NCBI RefSeq assembly: GCF_021010565.1
Contig: NZ_JAJNAY010000001.1
Coordinates: 2,894,001 to 2,958,000 of the forward strand
Origin: Chryseobacterium turcicum
GTDB lineage: Bacteria > Bacteroidota > Bacteroidia > Flavobacteriales > Weeksellaceae
Length of the DNA stretch: 64,000 nucleotides
Direction of reading: 5' to 3'
The translations under genes and the position numbers were made by a program. Numbering within the stretch: the first letter of the stretch is position 1; each line of letters starts with the position of its first letter. Below are positions 8,207 through 14,866 of the stretch, piece after piece. The notes under the pieces are model-generated. The model was not told the origin of the DNA and did no database searches. It saw nothing but the letters and a program-made list of their open reading frames with translations.

Positions 8207-8300
8207 ATCGAGAACCTGCAAACTGAAGTACAAAATCTGTCTTCTCATCAACAGCTTCTCGATATGATTTTTTTTTTTAAGTCTACTCGAAGTGACGGGA
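8207..8300. repeat. Interspersed repeat, family B, copy 2
   Basis: A second copy of the block at 6479-6571, in the same orientation. Shared segments include CTTCTCATCAACA, CTTCTCGATATGATTTTTTT and CTACTCGAAGTGACGGG. Confidence 0.7.
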
Positions 8301-8344
8301 TTCATTATCACACTATTAAGACGTCAAGATAGTTTGATGGAAGC

Positions 8345-8554
8345 TTCAATCACTTAGAAATACCGTTCAAGCATTCAATTGCGATAATCAACTACTTCGT
8401 TAGGGCAATCAATCACTTCGATGAGAGAATCAAGTACTTCAATGAGACAATCATCCATTTCGTTGAAAGAATCATTCACTTCGAAGAGGTAATCAACCAC
8501 TCCGTTGAAGCAATCAACCACTCCGAAGAGGCAATCAAGTACAATTTATTATAT
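8345..8554 (+). repeat. 21-bp tandem repeat array, about ten units, free of indels
   Basis: Ten consecutive 21-base blocks can be laid out with no gaps, for example ATCAATCACTTCGATGAGA and ATCAACCACTCCGAAGAGG. The conserved core is ATCAnnnACTTCGnnGAnnnA; the outermost units are more diverged. The forward frame is open from 8333 to a TAA at 8606-8608 and would encode heptads of the form I-N-H-F-x-E-x, but it has no ATG. The spacer 8128-8719 holds no supportable gene otherwise. It may be a minisatellite, a coding remnant, or a helically phased (two turns of B-DNA) binding array. Confidence 0.75.
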
Positions 8555-8669
8555 CCCAACACTTTACAAGCTCTTCTAGAAAGCCAGCTCGTTAAACAAT
8601 CTATTTAAAAATAGAATTAAATGCTATTCTTAACTCAAACCAAAGATTGCCGCTTAATATAATTCCATA

Positions 8670-8703
8670 AAAAAAGGATTTCAAAATTTGAAATCCTTTT
8701 TAC
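8670..8703 (-). terminator. Intrinsic terminator after dnaN
   Basis: A perfect stem, AAAAGGATTTCAA against TTGAAATCCTTTT, is followed on the minus strand by a run of T. It lies about 17 bases downstream of the dnaN stop codon. Confidence 0.8.
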
Positions 8704-8719
8704 TTATATTTTTTTAATC

Positions 8720-9850
8720 TTACAATCCGATTACCGGCATTGATAACATTAAGATATTTTCGTTTTCTTCAAGGCCGTCAAGCGGCTCGATGATTCCCGG
8801 TCTGTTGGGCTGAGACATTTTCATTGTGATATCATCTGCTCCTAAAATACCTAGCATTTCTGTTAAAAATTTAGAACTGAAACCAATGTTGATATCTTCA
8901 CCGTTATAATCACAAGGAATCTGCATATCTGCCTTGTTTGCATATTCTGTATCTTCTGCATGAAGGTGAAGAATATTAGCCGATAATTTGAATCTTACCT
9001 GATTGGTTGATTTATTAGACATGATTGACGCTCTCTTGATTGCACCTAATAAAAGGTTTCTGTTAATCGTCAATACATTCGGGTTTTCTTTAGGAATTAC
9101 CGCTGTATAATTAGGATATTTACCGTCAATCAATCTACAAATCCAGATGTGTTTACCAAAGGTAAATTTCGCCATATTCTCGTTGAAGTCGATGGTGATA
9201 TCTTCGTTTGAGCTTGCTAAAATATTTTTGAAAATATTCAACGGCTTTTTAGGCATGATAAATTCCATCGGCTCCGCATTCACCAAATCTGTTCTTTTGT
9301 ACACGACCAATCTGTGAGAATCTGTAGAAACAAAATTGGTTTCGTTTTCCCTAAACTGGAATAAAACTCCCGTCATTACCGGACGAAGAGAATCGTTACT
9401 TGTTGCAAAAAGAGTATTCGTTAAAGCTTCAGATAAAACTCCGGCAGGCATGGTTACACTTTGAGAAGCGTCAAATTCCGGAATTTCCGGATAATCATCT
9501 GCATTATCTAAAGCCACAGCAAAATTATCTTTTTCATCTAAAATCTCCAACAAACTACCTGTACCTTCGGCATTGTCTTTCACTACCAAGGTAAGAGGCT
9601 GCTCGCCATACGTTTTTATAAAATCTTGAAAAATCTTAGCTGGAACCGCAAATTTACCCGAGTCGTCTGACTTTACCTCCAAAGAAGTAATAAGCGTTGT
9701 TTCTCCATCAGATGCAGTAATGGTAACGATGTTTTCGTTTAGTTCAAAAAGATAGTTTTCTAAAATCGGTCTCGATTGAGAGCTTGATATTACGCCACTT
9801 ACAGTTTGCAAAGCCTTCTGCAGTTCACCACTTGAAATAATAAATTTCAT
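8720..9850 (-). CDS. dnaN: DNA polymerase III subunit beta (sliding clamp)
   Basis: A 376-residue protein of normal beta-clamp length. Its three successive clamp domains begin with the typical N-terminus (MKFIISSGELQKALQTVSGV), and recognisable inner blocks include SNDSLRPVMTGVLF, FVSTDSHRLVVYKR and DGKYPNYTAVIP. The C-terminus ends LMLSMPVIGL, in place of the usual LxPMR-type tail, as in other Bacteroidetes. The clamp encircles DNA and gives the replicative polymerase processivity. The gene is monocistronic, with a -7 element 22 bases upstream and a strong terminator. No dnaA or origin-like boxes were seen nearby, so this is not evidence of an origin. Confidence 0.97.
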   Translation of the reverse strand: MKFIISSGELQKALQTVSGVISSSQSRPILENYLFELNENIVTITASDGETTLITSLEVKSDDSGKFAVPAKIFQDFIKTYGEQPLTLVVKDNAEGTGSLLEILDEKDNFAVALDNADDYPEIPEFDASQSVTMPAGVLSEALTNTLFATSNDSLRPVMTGVLFQFRENETNFVSTDSHRLVVYKRTDLVNAEPMEFIMPKKPLNIFKNILASSNEDITIDFNENMAKFTFGKHIWICRLIDGKYPNYTAVIPKENPNVLTINRNLLLGAIKRASIMSNKSTNQVRFKLSANILHLHAEDTEYANKADMQIPCDYNGEDINIGFSSKFLTEMLGILGADDITMKMSQPNRPGIIEPLDGLEENENILMLSMPVIGL

Positions 9851-9871
9851 AGATTTAATAATAAGTTTCTA

Positions 9872-9879
9872 CAAATATA
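9872..9879 (-). promoter_or_regulatory. Candidate -7 element for dnaN (TATATTTG)
   Basis: CAAATATA on the plus strand reads TATATTTG on the coding strand, a full TAnnTTTG match 22 bases before the dnaN start codon. Confidence 0.55.
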
Positions 9880-9933
9880 ATAAATAGAAAACAGATAGAA
9901 AAGAATAATTCTGAGAGTTATTAACAAATATCA

Positions 9934-10548
9934 TTATTCTGTTTTTAGCATCGATATAATATTCAGGGTTTTGTAGTCATTAATTTTGGGGTCAAAAATC
10001 TCCATCGTAAAATAGCTGATGTTAACTTTCTTGTTTATCAAAGTCTGATATTCTTTAGGTAAATCTAAATTGGAGTCCACAGATGAAATCCAATAAAGCT
10101 TATTAAGCATTTTATTTTCTCCTACCACGTGAAAAATAATAAAGTTTTCTTTCTCTATTTTAGAGACCGTTCCGTTTATCAAAAGCTCTGAAGATTCTTT
10201 TTCACCTGCTTCCTCATCAGCATATTGAGCTATTTTCAAAAACTCTTCCTGACATTCTTCTGCCATCAGAATTCCCATTTTTATTCCTAACTGCTCCATT
10301 TTAGCACCATCCGTAATATCGGCAGTAGGGTCAATATTATAATCCTTTTTGATTTCTTTTGAAAAAGGCATTGCGGCTTTCAGCATACATACCCCTAACT
10401 CAGCAGTTATTGTGGAGCCTTCTTTTCCCTCAGTCTTAATTGACCTAACGCAATCACAAGAAGATTTAGCAATTTTTTTCTTATAATCCTGTGCAAAAAG
10501 GCCAGTGGAAAGTACTAAGCCTAATAAAAGAAATACATTTTTCATCAT
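9934..10548 (-). CDS. Secreted protein of unknown function
   Basis: About 204 residues. The frame stays open further upstream, but the start is placed at the paired ATGs at 10548/10545 because they begin a good signal peptide (KNVFLLLGLVLSTGLFAQ) and a -7 element lies just before them. The mature part begins with a Cys-rich segment (SSCDCVRSIK), with more cysteines at about residues 48 and 80, and ends in a beta-rich region. The layout (helical Cys-containing front half, then an OB-like tail) is seen in other Flavobacteriia exported proteins of unknown role. It is divergent from dgkA. Function not recognised. Confidence 0.7.
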   Translation of the reverse strand: MMKNVFLLLGLVLSTGLFAQDYKKKIAKSSCDCVRSIKTEGKEGSTITAELGVCMLKAAMPFSKEIKKDYNIDPTADITDGAKMEQLGIKMGILMAEECQEEFLKIAQYADEEAGEKESSELLINGTVSKIEKENFIIFHVVGENKMLNKLYWISSVDSNLDLPKEYQTLINKKVNISYFTMEIFDPKINDYKTLNIISMLKTE

Positions 10549-10563
10549 TGAAATTAAATTTGT

Positions 10564-10571
10564 CAAATATA
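10564..10571 (-). promoter_or_regulatory. Candidate -7 element (TATATTTG), divergent promoter
   Basis: CAAATATA on the plus strand. It lies 15 bases before the ATG at 10548 and supports that start over the longer open frame. A promoter facing the other way lies 32 bases away. Confidence 0.5.
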
Positions 10572-10602
10572 AGAGAAAAATTAAAAAGCACCCCCTTTTT
10601 TC

Positions 10603-10610
10603 TATCTTTG
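10603..10610 (+). promoter_or_regulatory. Candidate -7 element for dgkA (TATCTTTG)
   Basis: A full TAnnTTTG match 13 bases before the dgkA ATG, implying a very short leader. It is the same octamer as the element at 164. Confidence 0.55.
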
Positions 10611-10623
10611 TAAAAAGAAAAAG

Positions 10624-10980
10624 ATGCGCAAACCACCCATTCACAAAAGTATTTTGAATGCTTTTCGAGGTCTTTTTTTCATGCTGACATCTGAGAGAAA
10701 TTTTCAGTTGGAAGTTTTAGCTTTGTTAATTAACATATTTTTAATTTTTTATTTAAAACTTTCAACTATTGATACCATTCTCATTCTTATCGTTTGTTTT
10801 ATGGTTTTAGTCGCAGAAATTTTTAATACAGCAATTGAAAAATTATGCGACATGATTCAGCCGGAATTTGATAAAAGAATTGGTTTTATTAAAGATATTT
10901 CTGCAGGAGCAGTTACCTTGATGGCTATACTTTCTTTGATTGTGGGAGTTTTTGTGTACTGGAAATATATTTTCATTTAA
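10624..10980 (+). CDS. dgkA: Diacylglycerol kinase / undecaprenol kinase family protein
   Basis: A 118-residue integral membrane kinase of the prokaryotic DgkA family, with normal length and three hydrophobic helices. The active-site signature AEIFNTAIEKLCDMI lies at about residues 63-77, and KDISAGAVTL follows before the last helix. Family members phosphorylate diacylglycerol or undecaprenol at the inner membrane; in Gram-positive and many Bacteroidetes members undecaprenol is the likely substrate, which recycles the cell-wall lipid carrier. It is transcribed alone, divergent from the secreted-protein gene at 9934. Family is secure; the substrate is inferred. Confidence 0.92.
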   Translation: MRKPPIHKSILNAFRGLFFMLTSERNFQLEVLALLINIFLIFYLKLSTIDTILILIVCFMVLVAEIFNTAIEKLCDMIQPEFDKRIGFIKDISAGAVTLMAILSLIVGVFVYWKYIFI

Positions 10981-11085
10981 ACCGTCATTGTGAGGCAACG
11001 AAGCAATCTTCTGAGGTAAGTTTTGGCTAAAGCCTTATTGTCGGATTACAAACACAAACGAACTAAAGTTCGTTTCTATTGATTA
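10981..11085. repeat. Interspersed repeat with hairpin AAACGAAC-TAAA-GTTCGTTT
   Basis: CCGTCATTGTGAGGCAACGAAGCAATC at the left is a repeat type common in Chryseobacterium-like genomes. To its right, GGCTAAAGCC, ATTACAAA and a hairpin (11056-11063 with 11068-11075, loop TAAA) match the layout at 44665-44728. It may also end dgkA transcription. Confidence 0.55.
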
Positions 11086-11158
11086 AAATTTTTGCCTACA
11101 GATTTCTCATATTTTCACAGATATTTGTGTGTTTTTTTGAAAACATTTAACTTAAAAG

Positions 11159-11542
11159 TTAGTCTAAAATTAACGTAATGTTTTTATGAGACTCTATGAT
11201 TTCAATTAAAATCTCAAATAGAGTTTGTCCATTTCCAGAAAGTAAATCATCAAGTTTTTGCTGAATCAATTGTACGTTGAAAGGCTTTCCCTGCATGATT
11301 TTATTTTTGTAGAACTCTTTAGTTAAATCAAATCCTAAATCTTCTTTTGATTTCCGAGAATCTTTCCAGGTAATATCCGATTCAACTCCATACAAAACAT
11401 CATCAAAATCGTCTAAAGTTCCTATGTTCCAATCTTCATCCTTTATAAAAAATTGAGAAACCTCTTCATAAAAGCCTGCTAAATCTGAAAAATGACCGCC
11501 ATTGATGACAGTCATTTTCTTATGATGAATTTCGTTTTTCAT
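11159..11542 (-). CDS. Barstar family (ribonuclease inhibitor-like) protein
   Basis: A 127-residue protein resembling barstar: INGGHFSDLAGFYEEVSQFF at the front, then WNIGTLDDFDDVLYGV, the segment that in barstar contacts the barnase active site. Barstar-like proteins bind and block secreted or toxic ribonucleases, or act as stand-alone small regulators. No barnase-like or EndoU gene is next to it; it is the last gene behind two DUF4097-like genes (15 bases downstream), probably in the same transcript. An orphan immunity role is possible but not shown. Confidence 0.75.
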   Translation of the reverse strand: MKNEIHHKKMTVINGGHFSDLAGFYEEVSQFFIKDEDWNIGTLDDFDDVLYGVESDITWKDSRKSKEDLGFDLTKEFYKNKIMQGKPFNVQLIQQKLDDLLSGNGQTLFEILIEIIESHKNITLILD

Positions 11543-11557
11543 TTAATACGATATCAA

Positions 11558-12280
11558 TTATTTTCTTAGATAAATATTACCATATTTGGATTCCAGATTA
11601 TATTGTGGTCCGCTTCCAAATGTTGTCGTAACTAAAGTACGAAAACCTTCCGAATCTTTTCCTGTGAATTTAGCATCCAGATTTGAATAAATTTGTCCGA
11701 AATGAGTTTCTGCAGAAAGTTTTCCTATTTTTTTATCTACAATGGTCGCATCAATTCCGCCATATATTGCATTCACCTTAATGTTTCCACCAAAATCTTT
11801 CACTTCTACCAAACCATATTGAGATTCTATCTGAGTCATTAAGTATTTCGGAACTTTAATTTCTAGTTGAATATCAACATCAGCACCCTGCGTCATTGAA
11901 TTAAACGTTACATTGTCTTCTTTACAATATTTTTGATATTCTTCTCTGGTTTTAAAAATCAACTTTCTATCTCCTTGCTGAACTTTGATTCGATGCGGAA
12001 TATTTTTCATTTCAGGTATTTTCCCTTCGATAACCAGAGCGTTTCCTTGTTTGGACTCCTTTATTTGAAAAGCATCATTACTTTCGTTGCCATTAATATT
12101 GACAGTTCCCGAAATCTGAACTTCAGACTTATCCCAACTGCTGATTCGTATCAATTGTGGATAATCAAACTTTAAGGATAGATTTTGATTTTTATCGGTA
12201 GAAAAACTTTTATTAATCGCTGTTTGTGCTGCAGTAAGACCGAAAACGAAACTTACTGCAAGAGTTAATAGCGTTCTCAT
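11558..12280 (-). CDS. DUF4097-like beta-strand repeat protein, secreted
   Basis: A 240-residue protein with a signal peptide (residues 1-18, GLTAAQ). The mature region has the repeated short-strand pattern of adhesin-like DUF4097 proteins (IESQYGLVEVKDFGGNIKVN, then IYGGIDATI and ETHFGQIYSNL). These right-handed beta-solenoid type domains occur in the envelope with unknown ligands. Its start overlaps the end of the preceding DUF4097 gene by 4 bases, indicating translational coupling. The pair lies downstream of an ECF sigma/anti-sigma pair and may be its output. Confidence 0.7.
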   Translation of the reverse strand: MRTLLTLAVSFVFGLTAAQTAINKSFSTDKNQNLSLKFDYPQLIRISSWDKSEVQISGTVNINGNESNDAFQIKESKQGNALVIEGKIPEMKNIPHRIKVQQGDRKLIFKTREEYQKYCKEDNVTFNSMTQGADVDIQLEIKVPKYLMTQIESQYGLVEVKDFGGNIKVNAIYGGIDATIVDKKIGKLSAETHFGQIYSNLDAKFTGKDSEGFRTLVTTTFGSGPQYNLESKYGNIYLRK

Positions 12281-13074
12281 TTCGCTCTTAAATAAACTTT
12301 ACTGTAATCGGAACGAACTTCGATATTAGTACCGCCACCATTCACTTTTCCAATCAATTCATCACCTTGACGTATCAAACCATCTTTCTTTTCAACATCA
12401 ATCTTAAAATCCGGAGACATATAAATTTCACCATACGAAGTTGTTGTTTTCAAATTAGCTTTCACCGATTTAGGAAGTGTAACATCAGTAAGACCGTACA
12501 CCGAAATAATAGACAAAGGACCTTTTGTATTTTGGCTAAAAACCGCTTCTACATTACCATAAATAGATTTTACCGTTGCAGGACCTGTAATGTTTTCCAG
12601 CTTAATATTGTTATAAGTGGTTGAGATTTCAATTTCATTCTGAATATTTTTGAAAACTATGTCCCCACCATATTGCGATTGATGTTTAAAAGAAACAATA
12701 ACGTTTTCTGGAACTAAGATTTTTACATCCGGAAAAGACATTTTTTTCAACGAATTCACTTCCATCATACCGTCTTTTTCACTTACATTAATTCCAAGCC
12801 CAGTATTGTCTACAAGCCCTAAAGAATTAATGATTTGCAGGCCCTCCGCACGCTTATCTTCTTCAGCATCTTCTCCTTTAACCGAAAAAATGATTTCGCT
12901 CCCCTTGTAACCTTCCACCGTTACTTGACCTAGATTAAGGAGCAGCTTGCCTTTACTTTTTTTGATTTTATACGTTTTAGAAATCTCTTGTGAAGAATTA
13001 ATTTGCTCAGTATCTTCTTGTGCGTGTACAGAAAGCGTGATCAAAGCAAATAAGATTAAATATATCTTTTTCAT
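12277..13074 (-). CDS. DUF4097 family beta-strand repeat protein, secreted
   Basis: A 265-residue protein with a signal peptide (residues 1-18, SVHAQ). The middle and end show repeated strand-turn units (VSFKHQSQYGGDIVFKN, TTYNNIKLENITG, SVYGLTDVTLP, TTSYGEIYMSP), a beta-solenoid of the DUF4097 type. It overlaps the next DUF4097-like gene by 4 bases and follows the anti-sigma gene by 131 bases. Its role is unknown; location behind a sigma/anti-sigma pair suggests envelope-stress output, an inference from gene order only. Confidence 0.75.
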   Translation of the reverse strand: MKKIYLILFALITLSVHAQEDTEQINSSQEISKTYKIKKSKGKLLLNLGQVTVEGYKGSEIIFSVKGEDAEEDKRAEGLQIINSLGLVDNTGLGINVSEKDGMMEVNSLKKMSFPDVKILVPENVIVSFKHQSQYGGDIVFKNIQNEIEISTTYNNIKLENITGPATVKSIYGNVEAVFSQNTKGPLSIISVYGLTDVTLPKSVKANLKTTTSYGEIYMSPDFKIDVEKKDGLIRQGDELIGKVNGGGTNIEVRSDYSKVYLRAK

Positions 13075-13205
13075 AGGTAGATTTTTATTGTTTTTTAATT
13101 GCCATATGTTATCGCTATACCTTCACACGTGTTTATGTTTCCAAATAATGGCGATTTCATAATGTTTAATTTGTTAATAATTTATTTGTTTATATATAAA
13201 AGCTT

Positions 13206-14042
13206 TTAATATCTCATTAAAACTGCGTATGCTTCGTCCTTCACGAACACTGCCGTTGTAGGATTCAGAGTAAGTTCTCTAAGTTTTGCATTAACTTCAC
13301 CGTGAAGCTGGGATGGATTTTTCTCAGTTAAAATCGCAATAAGTTCTTTTTGTACAAGAGGGTCATCCTGATTGAGAAAAATCTGTCGAATATTTTTACC
13401 AACCTCTGCATCTTCAATATGTACAGACAAAGCGTCAACAGCAGCCAATCTTACATTTGTACTTTCGTCTGAAAGGGCTTTTTCCGACAAAACATTGATA
13501 ATTTTTTCATCGGAAACTGAAAAACGCTTCAGTAAATCAATTCCTCGTAACCTTGAACTTGCAGAATGCTGATTATTAATCAATTCTAAAGCTTTCAGTT
13601 CATCAAAACTACTTTCACCTGCAAGTTTTTCATTCTGAACAAGATTTTCAGTTTTTACTATTTTCTTTGAATTATCTGAATAGTTTTTTGTGAAAACTTC
13701 GCCTGTATTCTGTTGTACTACAACCTCTGTTTTCAACGTTTCTAAATCATTTTTTTGATTTAAAACATCATTTTCATTTTCCTTAAATTTTTCATGAACC
13801 GCAATCATAGGTTTTTCACCTTCTCTTTGATTCCAAAAAGTATAAAGTCCGACGCTGAAAATCACCGCCACTGAAGCTGCTACGCTCCATTTTTTCCATG
13901 AAAATAAGGGAACTGTTTTTTCTACAGAAATTGTTGGTTCATTCAGTCTTGACATTATTTTGTCAAACATTTCATCCGGAGCTTCGAGGGTGTCGAATTC
14001 CTCACGGTGGTCTTGAATATATTTTTTAAGCGGATCTTTCAT
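13206..14042 (-). CDS. Membrane anti-sigma-like protein with HEAT repeats
   Basis: A 278-residue protein. Residues 1-45 form a charged helical region (PDEMFDKIMSRL), a single membrane helix spans about 52-70 (WSVAASVAVIFSVGLYTF), a low-complexity linker follows, and the last 130 residues are HEAT-type helical repeats (ESTNVRLAAVDALSVHI, QDDPLVQKELIAILTE). Its start overlaps the end of the ECF sigma gene by 17 bases, the typical place for an anti-sigma factor. It likely holds the sigma factor at the membrane and senses an envelope signal through the periplasmic HEAT region. No standard zinc-containing anti-sigma motif is visible. Confidence 0.75.
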   Translation of the reverse strand: MKDPLKKYIQDHREEFDTLEAPDEMFDKIMSRLNEPTISVEKTVPLFSWKKWSVAASVAVIFSVGLYTFWNQREGEKPMIAVHEKFKENENDVLNQKNDLETLKTEVVVQQNTGEVFTKNYSDNSKKIVKTENLVQNEKLAGESSFDELKALELINNQHSASSRLRGIDLLKRFSVSDEKIINVLSEKALSDESTNVRLAAVDALSVHIEDAEVGKNIRQIFLNQDDPLVQKELIAILTEKNPSQLHGEVNAKLRELTLNPTTAVFVKDEAYAVLMRY

Positions 14043-14598
14043 TTTCAGATTTTTGAGTTATTTTTTCAAAAATTTTCTTTTTAGCACGATGATAATAACT
14101 TCTTACTGTACCGTGCGGAATATTGAGGCTTTTTGCCACTTCTTCTTGCGACATATCTTCAAACAGAAGAAGATTTACTATAGTTCTGATTTGTAACGGA
14201 AGCTCTGCAATAGCGTTCTGAAGTTCTTCTATACGAAATTCTAAAGCGAGTTTTTCTTCCAGCTCATCATCATTGATATCCAACATCTTATCATCATCAA
14301 TTTCTGCAAAGTAAATTTTCTTTTTTCGAAGAAAAGTAAGCGAATGATTGATGGCTATTCGTTTAATCCAACCTCCGAAACTATCAGTGTTTTTTAAAGA
14401 TTTTATTTCCGAAAACGCTTTTAGGAAAACCTCCTGAAGCAAATCTTCTGCATCTTCCCTGTCATTTACAATACGAAAGATAGAATTGAAAACAGCTTTC
14501 GAATACCTTTGATAAAGCAGAGAATATCCGGAATTGTTACCAGAACTACACCGTTCTAACAATTCCCTGTCACTGATATTTACTGTTGTTGTTTTCAA
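14026..14598 (-). CDS. ECF RNA polymerase sigma factor
   Basis: A 190-residue sigma-70 family protein of the extracytoplasmic-function group. Region 2 is at about residues 20-95 (YQRYSKAVFNSIFRIV, then EDAEDLLQEVFLKAF and GWIKRIAINHSLTFLRKKK). Region 4 is at about 130-180 (LPLQIRTIVNLLLFEDMSQE, then SLNIPHGTVRSYYHRAKKKI). It directs RNA polymerase to a small regulon, probably including this operon. The membrane protein that overlaps its 3' end by 17 bases is the likely anti-sigma factor. Confidence 0.92.
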   Translation of the reverse strand: MKTTTVNISDRELLERCSSGNNSGYSLLYQRYSKAVFNSIFRIVNDREDAEDLLQEVFLKAFSEIKSLKNTDSFGGWIKRIAINHSLTFLRKKKIYFAEIDDDKMLDINDDELEEKLALEFRIEELQNAIAELPLQIRTIVNLLLFEDMSQEEVAKSLNIPHGTVRSYYHRAKKKIFEKITQKSENERSA

Positions 14599-14765
14599 AA
14601 ATTATTAGTTATTATTTGTTGTCTCTATTCAATAGACGCGATGACATCGTTAATGTTGCAATTTATTTTAAATTTTTCCAATTTTTGAATTTCATATTAC
14701 CATTTCAATTTTCTTGCTATTAAAAAGATGAATGAATATAGAAAATGTTGCACGATTTTCAATAA

Positions 14766-14795
14766 AAAATGACTGCCATTGCTGACAGTCATTTT
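14766..14795 (-). terminator. Terminator hairpin after purL
   Basis: AATGACTG (14768-14775) pairs with CAGTCATT (14786-14793), and a T-rich run follows on the minus strand. It lies about 70 bases past the purL stop. The stem is also symmetric enough to work on the plus strand. Confidence 0.65.
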
Positions 14796-14866
14796 ATTTG
14801 TATTATTTGAAATACTCAAATATGTGGCTATAATTAAACCTTACAAAAATCTAATGGTTTAAAAGC

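Noticed and set aside
8345..8554. Considered as a CRISPR array
   Set aside because: The 21-bp units are back to back, diverged and without unique spacers; no cas genes are nearby.
8720..9850. dnaN as a marker for the replication origin
   Set aside because: No dnaA gene, DnaA-box cluster or other origin gene lies near; Bacteroidetes often have dnaN away from the origin.
9934..10644. Longer start of the secreted protein gene, 33 codons upstream
   Set aside because: That stretch crosses both promoters and overlaps the divergent dgkA start; the paired ATGs at 10548/10545 begin a proper signal peptide.
11159..11542. Barstar-like gene as part of a barnase-type toxin/antitoxin pair
   Set aside because: No ribonuclease gene lies on either side; the gene sits at the end of a DUF4097 run. 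Kept only as a family call.
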